64,000 bases of DNA from Anaerostipes amylophilus (lineage in GTDB: Bacteria; Bacillota; Clostridia; Lachnospirales; Lachnospiraceae), in contig NZ_JAOQJG010000005.1 of the NCBI RefSeq assembly GCF_025567365.1, positions 62,001 through 126,000 of the forward strand, given 5' to 3'. Below, piece after piece: positions 16,183-24,587 of the stretch (position 1 is its first letter; each line of letters opens with the position of its first letter). Under the pieces are notes generated by a model that was given only the letters and a program-made list of their open reading frames with translations, made no database searches and was not told where the DNA came from. Position numbers and translations under genes: made by a program.

Positions 16183-16923
16183 TTACATTCCCATTCCGCC
16201 ATCAACACTGATCGTCTGGCCTGTAATATATGCTGCCTTGTCAGATGCTAAGAAAGCAACTGTTTCTGCAATATCTTTTGTCTGTCCCATTCTCTTTAAC
16301 GGAATACTTGCTAATAAATTCTCTTTGACATCTTCTGGCAGTACGTCTGTCATCTCTGTTTCGATAAATCCAGGTGCGATCGCATTGACCGTGATTCCTC
16401 TGGAACCTAATTCTCTTGCAAGAGATTTTGTCATACCAATGATTCCAGCCTTAGATGCACAGTAATTGACCTGTCCTGCATTTCCCATGACCCCGGATAC
16501 AGAAGACATATTGATGATATGTCCAGATTTCTGCTTTAACATGATTCTTGAAACATGTTTCATACAGTTAAATGCACCTTTTAGATTTACTTCGATGACT
16601 TTATCAAATTCTTCTTCACTCATTCTCATGATCAGGTTGTCTTTTGTGATTCCGGCATTATTTACCAGAATATCAATTGACCCAAATTCTTTCTTTACAG
16701 AAGTGATCATCTCTTTCGCAACATCAAAATCAGAGACATCTCCCTGATATGCTTTTGCATTACCGCCTGCTGCTTTGATCTCTTCTACTACCGCTTCTGC
16801 TTTATCTTTGGAACCGCAATAATTTACGATCACAGTTGCTCCATATCCTGCAAGAGTTAAAGCTGTTTCTCTTCCAATTCCGCGGCTTGCACCTGTTACG
16901 ATTGCAACTTTTCCACTTAACAT
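16183..16923 (-). CDS. fabG: 3-oxoacyl-ACP reductase FabG
   Basis: NADPH-dependent reduction of 3-oxoacyl-ACP. SDR fold of 246 residues: TGASRGIGRETA (NADPH site, about 10-21), NNAGIT, the catalytic Ser in INMSSVSG, and YCASKAG with catalytic Tyr/Lys. It ends in the family-typical SVDGGMGM. It is directly after fabD (3 nt gap). Confidence 0.95.
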   Translation of the reverse strand: MLSGKVAIVTGASRGIGRETALTLAGYGATVIVNYCGSKDKAEAVVEEIKAAGGNAKAYQGDVSDFDVAKEMITSVKKEFGSIDILVNNAGITKDNLIMRMSEEEFDKVIEVNLKGAFNCMKHVSRIMLKQKSGHIINMSSVSGVMGNAGQVNYCASKAGIIGMTKSLARELGSRGITVNAIAPGFIETEMTDVLPEDVKENLLASIPLKRMGQTKDIAETVAFLASDKAAYITGQTISVDGGMGM

Positions 16924-16925
16924 GA

Positions 16926-17846
16926 TTACATGATCTCCTTTAATTTCTCTAAATCTTCTACTTTCGCAATGTTGATTGCTTTGACACTACGGTCGATCTT
17001 ACGCATAAATCCACATAATGTCTTTCCTGGGCCGATCTCTACAAATGTATCTGCACCATCGGCGATCATCTTCTCAATAGATTGTTCCCAGCATACAGAA
17101 GAATAAACCTGTCTTCCAAGCAGTTTCTTGACTTCATCTTTGTTTGTGATAAATTCTGCTGTTGTATTGGATACATATGGTACCTTTGGATCATTTACTT
17201 CTACATCTACTAATACATCTAATAATTTCTCTCCCGCTGGTTTTAACATTGGAGAATGGAAAGGTCCGCTGACTTTCAGTGGAAGTACTCTCTTAGCCCC
17301 AGCTTCTTTTAATGCATCTCCAGCTTTCGCTACTGCCTCTGATTCACCAGAAATAACAATCTGTCCTGGACAGTTATAGTTTGCGATCGTTACGATTCCT
17401 TCAACGTCTGGTAAAACTGCTTCAATCGCTTCTTTTTTCATTCCAAGAACCGCTGACATTGCTCCTTCTCCTGCTGGAACAGTATCCTGCATAAGAATAC
17501 CTCTCTGTCTTACCACCTTCACGGCATCTTCAAAGCTCATAACATCAGAAGCCACCAATGCACAGTATTCTCCAAGACTTAATCCAGCTGTCAGATCAGG
17601 CTTTAATCCCATTTCTTCTATCTTCTTTAAGATTGCGACACTTGCAGTTACCATAGCTGCCTGTGTATACTCTGTAATATTGATATCTTCATTCTCTTCA
17701 AAGCAAAGTTTCTTTACATCAATATCCAGAACTTCATTCGCTTTGTCGAAAATCTCTTTGCTGCATGCAAAAGAATCATAAAAATCCTTTCCCATTCCAA
17801 CATACTGCGCTCCCTGTCCCGGAAACATAAATACGATTTTACCCAT
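16926..17846 (-). CDS. fabD: Malonyl-CoA:ACP transacylase
   Basis: Loads malonate onto ACP. The 306 residues carry the nucleophile Ser90 in GLSLGEY, the MFPGQGAQYVGMG opening, the active-site arginine/QR region (VVRQRGILMQ) and GPFHSPM with the catalytic histidine. It is the first gene after the acpP attenuator and has its own upstream FabT-like box at 17885-17901. Confidence 0.95.
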   Translation of the reverse strand: MGKIVFMFPGQGAQYVGMGKDFYDSFACSKEIFDKANEVLDIDVKKLCFEENEDINITEYTQAAMVTASVAILKKIEEMGLKPDLTAGLSLGEYCALVASDVMSFEDAVKVVRQRGILMQDTVPAGEGAMSAVLGMKKEAIEAVLPDVEGIVTIANYNCPGQIVISGESEAVAKAGDALKEAGAKRVLPLKVSGPFHSPMLKPAGEKLLDVLVDVEVNDPKVPYVSNTTAEFITNKDEVKKLLGRQVYSSVCWEQSIEKMIADGADTFVEIGPGKTLCGFMRKIDRSVKAINIAKVEDLEKLKEIM

Positions 17847-17884
17847 TATCTTTACCTCGTTGATCTATTCGTTCTTAAATAATT

Positions 17885-17901
17885 AGTTTGATATTCAAAA
17901 T
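17885..17901 (-). promoter_or_regulatory. FabT-like operator upstream of fabD
   Basis: AGTTTGATATTCAAAAT, a near palindrome close to the known FabT box of lactic acid bacteria (TTTGA-x-T-x-TCAAA core). It lies between the acpP attenuator and fabD, in the same relation to its gene as the acpP box. The fabT gene itself is not in this window. Confidence 0.6.
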
Positions 17902-17916
17902 ATTTTCTTCAAAAAA

Positions 17917-17946
17917 TTGACTTATAACAAGAATGTTATAAGTCAA
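17917..17946 (-). terminator. Intrinsic terminator/attenuator between acpP and fabD
   Basis: Perfect 12 bp stem TTGACTTATAAC / GTTATAAGTCAA with a 6 nt loop, followed on the minus strand by TTTTTTG. It lies just after the acpP stop, inside the operon. Partial termination here would give the excess of ACP mRNA over enzyme mRNA that cells need. Confidence 0.85.
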
Positions 17947-17959
17947 TCTCACAATTTCT

Positions 17960-18193
17960 TTAGTCTTCTACACCTTTGTCTTTTAAGTAGTTGATAACAT
18001 CACCAACTGTATTTAATTCTGCAAGATCATCAGATGGGATCTCAACATCATATTCTTCTTCTAATGCCATAACTAATTCAAACAAATCTAATGAATCAGC
18101 ATCAAGGTCATCTTTGAAAGATGCTTCTAAAGTAACTTCATCTTCGCTTACGCTTAACTGATCCGCAATGATCTCTTTCATCTTCTCTAACAT
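17960..18193 (-). CDS. acpP: Acyl carrier protein
   Basis: Carries growing acyl chains on phosphopantetheine. Acidic protein of 77 residues with Ser34 in DADSLDLFELV as the attachment site and the usual four-helix pattern. It is the first gene of the fab/acc operon, directly behind a strong promoter overlapped by a FabT-like box. Confidence 0.96.
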   Translation of the reverse strand: MLEKMKEIIADQLSVSEDEVTLEASFKDDLDADSLDLFELVMALEEEYDVEIPSDDLAELNTVGDVINYLKDKGVED

Positions 18194-18500
18194 AATTATT
18201 CTCCTTCACACTCTAATTAGTTTGATTCTCAAAGTATACATTCTTCTAATGTCTTCTGTCAAGTTCTCTTGTAAAATTACTTCTATATTATACGAAACTA
18301 TACATAATTATGCAAGTCTATCATTACCATTCCGTGCATCTTTTACGAAACATTTTCATATTATTCTGTATACTCTATACCAATTGCGTTTTTCACAAAA
18401 TCTCCATATTTTAAACACAAACTATTCAGACTTTTATCACAGTTTGATTGGTTTTTTCCAATAAAATAAGGTTCAGCTATTGCAAAAGGAGGACAACATT
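18194..18500. promoter_or_regulatory. Divergent control region; acpP promoter at 18233-18262
   Basis: A 307 nt gap between acpP (minus) and the ABC transporter (plus). On the minus strand: -35 TTGACA (18257-18262, consensus), 18 bp spacer, -10 TATACT (18233-18238), followed by a GGAG site for acpP. On the plus strand no clear promoter for the ABC genes could be fixed. A half-box AGTTTGAT near 18440 recalls the FabT motif. The rest is A/T-rich without open frames or larger repeats. Confidence 0.75.
18219..18235 (-). promoter_or_regulatory. FabT-like operator over the acpP promoter
   Basis: AGTTTGATTCTCAAAGT is palindromic around its centre and matches the TTTGATTxTCAAA core known for FabT. 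It overlaps the last bases of the -10 hexamer at 18233-18238, an ideal place for repression of the whole fab operon by FabT with long-chain acyl-ACP. Confidence 0.68.
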
Positions 18501-19439
18501 TTGATAGAAGTAAAACATCTGACCAAAAAATATGGCACGCATCTCGCTGTGGATGACTTGTCATTTACAATTGAAAAAGGACGGATTTACGGTTTTCTTG
18601 GACCAAACGGAGCTGGTAAATCCACGACTATGAATATTATGACCGGATATATCGGTGCAACAAGCGGAGAGGTTATCATCAATGGGCATAACATTCTTGA
18701 AGAACCTGAAAAAGCCAAAAAATGCATCGGATATCTTCCGGAAATTCCACCATTATATCTTGATATGACTGTTTCGGAATATCTGCATTTTGTAGCAGAA
18801 TTAAAGAAAATTCCGAAAACTGACCGTGATTCTCAGGTCTTAAAAGTTATGGAACTGATCAAACTTGTTAATATGAAAGACCGCTTGATCAAAAATCTTT
18901 CCAAAGGTTACCGCCAGAGAACAGGACTTGCTGCCGCAATTCTTGGTTTCCCTGATATTATCATCTTAGACGAACCAACCGTTGGGCTTGATCCAAAACA
19001 GATCATCGAAATCCGTGAACTGATTCGTACACTTGCCAAAGATCATACAGTGATCCTAAGTTCTCATATTCTTGCGGAAGTGCAGGAAATCTGTGACGAT
19101 ATTTTGATCATTTCCAAAGGAAAATTAGTTGCAGAAGGAAGTCCTGAGCAATTAGAAGATTTAACTCATGGAAAAGAATCTGTTGAACTTACCATTCAGG
19201 CAGATCAAGTTTCTGTAAAACAGATCCTTTCTGATATTTCTGGCATTGATGATATCAGCTGGCTGAATATCAATGAAAACAGTTGTCATATTCAGATCAA
19301 TACAAGCAACGATACGCAGGAATTATGTGCGGATCTCTCTCTTGCATTTGCACAACAGAAAATGCCTGTGACACAGATGTTTGTAAATAAGGCAACTCTG
19401 GAAGATATTTTCCTTGAATTAACTGGAGGTGAAAAATAA
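18501..19439 (+). CDS. ABC transporter ATP-binding protein (Gld-type)
   Basis: ATPase of an ABC-2 exporter. The 312 residues include Walker A GPNGAGKST (about 34-42), signature LSKGYRQRTGLA, Walker B IIILDEPTVGLDP and the H-loop SSHILAEV, then a C-terminal sensor-like extension. The start is TTG at 18501, with AAAAGGAGG 9 nt upstream; it gives the usual IEVKHLTKKYG beginning. It forms an operon with the next three genes, resembling GldA of the gliding-type ABC system. The substrate is unknown. Confidence 0.85.
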   Translation: MIEVKHLTKKYGTHLAVDDLSFTIEKGRIYGFLGPNGAGKSTTMNIMTGYIGATSGEVIINGHNILEEPEKAKKCIGYLPEIPPLYLDMTVSEYLHFVAELKKIPKTDRDSQVLKVMELIKLVNMKDRLIKNLSKGYRQRTGLAAAILGFPDIIILDEPTVGLDPKQIIEIRELIRTLAKDHTVILSSHILAEVQEICDDILIISKGKLVAEGSPEQLEDLTHGKESVELTIQADQVSVKQILSDISGIDDISWLNINENSCHIQINTSNDTQELCADLSLAFAQQKMPVTQMFVNKATLEDIFLELTGGEK

Positions 19440-20305
19440 TGCTTGCTATCTACAAAAGGGAAGTCCGTTCCTATTTTAATTCCATGATCGGATGCGTATT
19501 TGCTGCATTCTTAACGATCATTGGTGGTGTATATTTTATGGTTTATAACCTTTACAGTGGTTATCCATTTTTCGCCTACTCTTTAGCGGGCGTTATTTTC
19601 ATGTTACTGATCTCTGTCCCTGTTTTATCTATGAAATCATTTGCAGAGGACCGAAAAAATAAAACAGACCAGTTATTATTAACTTCTCCTGTTTCACTTG
19701 TTGAGATCGTATTAGGAAAATATTTTGCTATGGTAACTGTATTTGCAATTCCATGTATCATTTACTGTATTTTCCCACTGATCATCAAACTTCAGGGAAA
19801 TGCACATTTATTAGTTGATTATTCTTCTATCCTTGCATTTTTCCTGCTTGGATGTGTGTTTATCGCAATTGGAATGTTTTTATCTTCCCTCACTGAAAGC
19901 CCCGTGATCGCAGCGATCAGTACTTGTGCAGCGTTATTTTTCTTCTATCTGTTAGATAATCTGCTACAGTACCTTCCTACTAGTGCCATCAGTAACCTTG
20001 CGATCTGGATCATCGTATTTATCTTGATCGGCTTGCTGATCTATCATATTACGAAAAATCAGATGATCGCTGGTGTGATCACAGGTATTGGTATCATTGC
20101 TGGTGTGATCATTTATTTTGTGAAAAAGACATTGCTTGAAAGTCTGTTTTCCACACTTTTAGGGCACCTTGTATTAACAGATATCTTTTATAATTTCTCA
20201 CAGAATTATATTTTTGATATTGGAGGACTTCTGACTTATCTGTCGCTGATCGTCCTTCTGGTATTTTTGACTGTACAAACATTTGAGAAAAGACGTTGGA
20301 GTTAG
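19439..20305 (+). CDS. ABC-2 type permease (GldF-like)
   Basis: Membrane part of the exporter: 288 residues with about six hydrophobic helices and an N-terminal YKREVRSYFNSMIG, typical of ABC-2 permeases with GldF-like layout. The ATG overlaps the TAA of the ATPase gene (TAATG), so they are translationally coupled. It should pair with the ATPase at 18501 and the GldG-like protein that follows. Confidence 0.83.
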   Translation: MLAIYKREVRSYFNSMIGCVFAAFLTIIGGVYFMVYNLYSGYPFFAYSLAGVIFMLLISVPVLSMKSFAEDRKNKTDQLLLTSPVSLVEIVLGKYFAMVTVFAIPCIIYCIFPLIIKLQGNAHLLVDYSSILAFFLLGCVFIAIGMFLSSLTESPVIAAISTCAALFFFYLLDNLLQYLPTSAISNLAIWIIVFILIGLLIYHITKNQMIAGVITGIGIIAGVIIYFVKKTLLESLFSTLLGHLVLTDIFYNFSQNYIFDIGGLLTYLSLIVLLVFLTVQTFEKRRWS

Positions 20306-20317
20306 GAGGAAATTATC

Positions 20318-21736
20318 GTGGATAAAATCAAAAATTTATTTCAAAGTAATGATTCGAAACATGGATCTTATACCCTCGCTATGACATCCATCGTGATCGC
20401 AATCGTTATCATTTTTAATATGATCGTAAATCTTGTCCCAGAAAATATGAGACAGATTGATATCAGCAGTACAAACATTTATGAAATTTCATCTAAGAGT
20501 GAGAAGATCATCAAAAATGTAGATGACGACGTCACTTTTTATGTATTAGCACAAAAAGACAGTACAGATAAACGTATTAAAACTTTCATCAATAAATACG
20601 CTTCATTATCAAAGAAGATTCATGTAGAATGGATCGATCCTGTGCTTCATCCATCTGCACTGACAAAATACGGAACAGAAGAAAATAATATTGTTGTATC
20701 ATGCAAGAAAACAAATCGTAAGATCACAGTTTCTTTTGATGATATTTTAGTTTCTGATAGTTCTTCTTATTATAGTACTTCCTCTTCATCTGCTTCTCAG
20801 TTTGATGGGGATGGACAGCTTACAAGTGCATTAAATTATGTCACAAGCACAAAAGAATACAAAGCTTATTATACTTCTGAACATGGGGAATCTTCTCTGT
20901 CTTCCGAAGTCACAAGCCTTCTTACTAAATCAAGGATTTCCACAAGTGATCTTCTTTTAATGACTGTAACATCCATCCCTAATGACTGCGATGTCCTGAT
21001 CATCGATGGACCTACAAGTGATTTTACAAAAGATGAAATCAAATTATTATCTTCTTATTTAAAAAAGGGTGGAAAAGTTGTTACATTACTAGCCCAGACA
21101 GATAAGAGTATGAAAAACTTTTACGGCTTATTAAAAGATTATGGTCTAAATGTAGAAAGCGGTTATATTGCAGATACCGAACGTTCTTATCAGGGAAATT
21201 ATTACTACCTTGTTCCAAACCTTTCTGTAAGCGGTGATATGGCATCTGGTATTACATCAAACTCTGTTATGATGGTCAACTCCAAAGGTATGACACAGAG
21301 TACGCCAACAAGAGATTCCATTTCTACAGAAGCTTTCATGACAACTTCAAGCAATGGATATGCTGTCACAGATAAGAAACAGGCACAGGGAACTTATGTC
21401 CTTGGTGCGACTGCAACGGAATCTGTAAAAGTCAAAAATAGCAAAGGAAAGAAAGTTACAAAGGAAAGTCGCCTAACTGTTTACGGAAGCAACATGCTGA
21501 TCGATTCACAGGTCACAAGTTCTTTCTCTTCTTTAGAGAATCTTACTTTATTCACAAACTCTGTAACTGCAAGTTTAGATAATGCCGACAATGTTTCAAT
21601 CTCTCCAAAGAGTCTTGAAGTAACTTACAACACGATTGCCCACCCAGGTCCATTCAGCATCCTTGTTGTCTTCGTAATCCCACTTGCACTGATCATTGGT
21701 GGATTTGTTGTATGGTTTAAACGCAGACGCCGCTAG
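20318..21736 (+). CDS. GldG-family ABC auxiliary protein
   Basis: Extracytoplasmic partner of the ABC-2 permease. The 472 residues have an N-terminal membrane helix (about 19-40), a long extracellular part containing a GldG/IFT52-like fold (VTFYVLAQKDSTDKRIKTFI, then LLIMTV-like and LIIDGPTSDFTKDEI), a Ser-rich stretch near 146-158, and a C-terminal membrane helix before RRRR. The start is GTG at 20318 after AGGAGG. In Bacteroidetes such proteins serve gliding; here the role is unknown. Confidence 0.75.
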   Translation: MDKIKNLFQSNDSKHGSYTLAMTSIVIAIVIIFNMIVNLVPENMRQIDISSTNIYEISSKSEKIIKNVDDDVTFYVLAQKDSTDKRIKTFINKYASLSKKIHVEWIDPVLHPSALTKYGTEENNIVVSCKKTNRKITVSFDDILVSDSSSYYSTSSSSASQFDGDGQLTSALNYVTSTKEYKAYYTSEHGESSLSSEVTSLLTKSRISTSDLLLMTVTSIPNDCDVLIIDGPTSDFTKDEIKLLSSYLKKGGKVVTLLAQTDKSMKNFYGLLKDYGLNVESGYIADTERSYQGNYYYLVPNLSVSGDMASGITSNSVMMVNSKGMTQSTPTRDSISTEAFMTTSSNGYAVTDKKQAQGTYVLGATATESVKVKNSKGKKVTKESRLTVYGSNMLIDSQVTSSFSSLENLTLFTNSVTASLDNADNVSISPKSLEVTYNTIAHPGPFSILVVFVIPLALIIGGFVVWFKRRRR

Positions 21737-21745
21737 GAGGTTTTT

Positions 21746-22627
21746 ATGAAGCAGAAAAAAACATTACAAATTTTACTTCTCGTATTTGCAGGACTTCTAG
21801 TCCTGTATGCGGGAATCAGTTTCTACAAGAAAAATAAATCTTCCAAAGAAGATTCCGATCAGACACTGATCACAAATTTAAAAAGTTTGACTTCCATTTC
21901 TTATAACAACAATGGAGAAACTCTTTCCTTTGAAAAAGGCAGAAACAAATGGTATTACAGCAAAAACAAAAAATACCCGATCACACAATCCTCTCTCGAA
22001 AGCCTCGCTTCCACCTTCCAGAAAGTTGAAGCTGTCAGAGAACTTAAAAATGCAGATGCTCTAAAAGATTACGGACTTGATAAGCCAACTTACACTGTAA
22101 GGGTAAAAGATAAGTCTGGAAAATCCGTTATTTATTATATCGGAAACGCAACCGGTGAAAACTATTATATTACTTATGGAGATAAATCAAAAATCTATAC
22201 AGTATCTTCTGATATTGCTTCAGGTTTATCTTCCTCTTTAGACGATCTGATCACAACTGACACTTTCCCTACGCTAAGTACAGGGAACTTAAAGAAAGTA
22301 CTGATCACTAAAAATGGGAAAACAACTACTTATACAAGCAAGAAGAAAAACCTCGATGGAATTGCTGGAGGATTAGGAGTCTTTACTTTCGGAGACTGCC
22401 AGAATTATTATGCAAGCCAGAGTGACTTAAAGAAATATGGTCTAGATTCTGATTCTCGAATAACTGTGGATATTACTTATAAGGATACGGATACTAAGAA
22501 GACGAAGAATATCGTACTTTATATTGGTAAGAAGGATTCTGATGAGAAAAATTATTATGTGCAGTTGAAGGGATCACATATGGTTTATTTGAGTGATAAG
22601 GATGTCGTTAAAAATATCCTTAATTAA
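21746..22627 (+). CDS. DUF4340-like exported protein linked to the Gld-type transporter
   Basis: Protein of 293 residues with an N-terminal signal anchor (about 6-26) and a repeated domain where short beta strands alternate with LKDYGLDKPTYTVRVKDKSG (about 104-123) and LKKYGLDSDSRITVDI; this 'YGLD' repeat is characteristic of DUF4340. It is the last gene of the four-gene ABC operon, 9 nt after the GldG-like gene. It ends right at the composite repeat; the terminal TTTTGATTTGCG of that element begins just after its TAA. Confidence 0.72.
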   Translation: MKQKKTLQILLLVFAGLLVLYAGISFYKKNKSSKEDSDQTLITNLKSLTSISYNNNGETLSFEKGRNKWYYSKNKKYPITQSSLESLASTFQKVEAVRELKNADALKDYGLDKPTYTVRVKDKSGKSVIYYIGNATGENYYITYGDKSKIYTVSSDIASGLSSSLDDLITTDTFPTLSTGNLKKVLITKNGKTTTYTSKKKNLDGIAGGLGVFTFGDCQNYYASQSDLKKYGLDSDSRITVDITYKDTDTKKTKNIVLYIGKKDSDEKNYYVQLKGSHMVYLSDKDVVKNILN

Positions 22628-22905
22628 GTTTTGATTTGCGATTGTAGTCTTTCGTGTATGTTAAAGGGGATTGACTGATAATTTTTGTATTCGTTAACAG
22701 AAAATCAAAAAGACTTAAGAACACCGATTGGATGAGATGTTTGACATCCCCTTAAATTTTCAATCTTGTGAATTGTCCACACTATAGACTTCTGGTATAT
22801 GATGAAAAATAAATAAGCAAAATTCCACCGCATCGCGTTCAGTTGCTTATTTATTTTTTATCATATACTCGAAATCTACAGTTGGCCAATTACAAATTAA
22901 AATTT
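22628..22905 (-). repeat. Composite giant-hairpin element, copy 2 (B short, A absent; inverted orientation)
   Basis: Lies between the convergent DUF4340-like gene and the NSS symporter. Read on the minus strand it has left terminus AAAATTTTAATTTGTAATTG, a shortened module B (22772-22890), GTGGACAATTCACAAGATTG, linker with AATCGGTGTT and CTGTTAACGAAT, TTTAACATACAC, and right terminus ACTACAATCGCAAATCAAAA. Module A is missing between ACATACAC and the terminus. The left terminus supplies the symporter's stop codon. A separate 8-9 bp stem AAGGGGAT/ATCCCCTT (near 22663 and 22746) brackets the linker. Confidence 0.8.
22772..22890 (-). repeat. Module B hairpin, short form
   Basis: Inverted repeat with arms at 22772-22820 and 22843-22890 around a 22 nt loop. 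The innermost 26 bp read TATATGATgAAAAATAAATA and continue to AGCAA. Compared with the full module at 62370-62647, the conserved core is deleted and only the right-arm remainder (ATTCCACCGCATCGC) is left in the loop. Could act as a bidirectional terminator for the two converging genes. Confidence 0.75.
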
Positions 22906-24264
22906 TTCAATATACCCCTGCACAAAAATAAACAAAACAATCAAAGGCAGAATATAAGTAATATAAATCTTCGGCCACTTTGGAAACTTAATCCCCTTTC
23001 CTTCATTAGCCTCTTTCATAAAGTTATCCCATCCCCATCCATATCGAGATACACAGAATAACAGATAAACTAATGATCCAAGTGGCAGGATATTATTGCT
23101 TACAATAAAGTCTTCTAAATCCTGAATCGTTGTTCCTACTCCTAATGGCTGGATAAAGCTCCATACGTTAAATCCTAATGCACATGGCAGGGATAATAAT
23201 GTGATCACTACTGCATTAAGTGCGATGGATTTCTTAAGGCTCCATCCCCATAAATCTTGTGCAAAGGACAGAATGTTCTGGAATACTGCTATTATCGTTG
23301 ATAATGCAGCAAAACTCATGAACAGGAAGAACATAGCTCCCCAGATTCTGCTTCCTGGCATTTCATTGAATACGTTTGGCAGCGTGATGAATACAAGGTT
23401 TGGGCCGCTTCCTGGGTTTACTCCGAATGCGAAACAGGCTGGGAAGATTACTAATCCAGCCATTAATGCAACTAATGTATCAAGAATGGCTACGCTGATC
23501 GCTTCTCCTGTCAATCTGCGACTTTTGTCGATGTAACTTCCAAAAATTGCGATCGCTCCGATTCCTAAACTTAATGTGAAAAATGCCTGTCCCATGGCTG
23601 CTGATACCACTGTCATAACACCTTGTTTCTTTACTGCTGCAAAGTCTGGGATCAGATAAAATTTAAGTCCTGCGGATGCTCCATCTAATGTTACGCTTCT
23701 TACGATCAAAATCAGAATCACTACAAACAGACATGACATCATAGCTGTTGTAATCTTCTCTACTCCATTTTGAAGTCCTAGTGAACATACCAAGAATCCT
23801 AATGTGGTAGCAACTAACATCCAAAAGATCAATGTCTTTGGATCAGCTAACATATTTCCAAAGATATTTTCTATCTGCTGTGGGGTTTTATTTACAAAAT
23901 CACCTTTTAACATCTTAAAGAAATAACTGATCATCCATCCGGCTACAGTTGTGTAAAACATCATCAGTACATAGTTACCTGCCATACCAAAATAGCTGTA
24001 CCAGTGCCATTTACTTCCGGCTGGTTCTAATTTCTGAAATGATGTTGCAATACTTCTCTGACTGGCTCTTCCGACTGCATATTCCATGACCATGATCGGT
24101 AATCCTAAAATGATCAGGAAAAATAAATAGATCAGTACGAATGCAGCCCCACCATACTGTCCTGTAATAAATGGAAATCTCCATACGTTTCCAAGCCCGA
24201 TCGCACATCCGGCTGAAATCAGGAGAAATCCGATTCTTGATGAAAATTTTTCTCTATTTTCCAA
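22897..24264 (-). CDS. Sodium-dependent amino acid/neurotransmitter-type symporter (NSS/SNF family)
   Basis: Integral membrane transporter of 455 residues with about 12 helices. The first helix holds GCAIGLGNVWRFPFITGQYGG-type sodium/substrate site residues (about 18-38, LeuT TM1), and TM6 has the unwound region near AMGQAFFTLSLGIG. In this family many bacterial members carry amino acids; the substrate here is not determinable. TTG is the start, with GAGG 8 nt upstream. Its last codons and stop (GAA AAA TTT TAA) fall in the terminus of the composite repeat. Confidence 0.85.
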   Translation of the reverse strand: MENREKFSSRIGFLLISAGCAIGLGNVWRFPFITGQYGGAAFVLIYLFFLIILGLPIMVMEYAVGRASQRSIATSFQKLEPAGSKWHWYSYFGMAGNYVLMMFYTTVAGWMISYFFKMLKGDFVNKTPQQIENIFGNMLADPKTLIFWMLVATTLGFLVCSLGLQNGVEKITTAMMSCLFVVILILIVRSVTLDGASAGLKFYLIPDFAAVKKQGVMTVVSAAMGQAFFTLSLGIGAIAIFGSYIDKSRRLTGEAISVAILDTLVALMAGLVIFPACFAFGVNPGSGPNLVFITLPNVFNEMPGSRIWGAMFFLFMSFAALSTIIAVFQNILSFAQDLWGWSLKKSIALNAVVITLLSLPCALGFNVWSFIQPLGVGTTIQDLEDFIVSNNILPLGSLVYLLFCVSRYGWGWDNFMKEANEGKGIKFPKWPKIYITYILPLIVLFIFVQGYIEKF

Positions 24265-24587
24265 GCTACTTTCCTCATTTCTATAATATAATTTTGGGAT
24301 ATCACAGAATTTTATTGTATCATAGCTTGTTTTATTTTGGAACCAGATTTTTTGTATACATTTCTGTTAACAGCACCGAAAGAGAAGGTTCTGAATTCAT
24401 CGCTCTCTTCGTTTTGCAGTAGATCAAGAAAGTTTTTAAACTTTTGATTTTACCCCAATTTCCATTGCTTTTACAATATTTTTTCTGTATAATTATTTTA
24501 TGATATTTGTGTGTGCAGATACCCATTTGTATCTGCACTTCCTTATATTACCAATTATATTTATATGGACTTAAGGAGGATTTATTT
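24265..24587. promoter_or_regulatory. Divergent control region of the NSS symporter and pgi
   Basis: 323 nt without a gene. Symporter promoter (minus): -35 TTCCAA (24337-24342), 17 bp, extended -10 TGATACAAT with hexamer at 24314-24319. pgi promoter (plus): -35 TTGCTT (24465-24470), 17 bp, -10 TATAAT (24488-24493). The pgi leader is about 90 nt and ends in AAGGAGG. Between them a plain A/T-rich stretch; no further structure was noticed. Confidence 0.72.

Noticed and set aside
24507..24587. Extended N-terminus for pgi from an upstream ATG
   Set aside because: It would read through the AAGGAGG site that clearly serves ATG 24588; the translated extension is not Pgi-like.
24265..24587. Possible riboswitch before pgi
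   Set aside because: Leader is short and A/T-rich, with no stable conserved-looking helices beyond the promoters.
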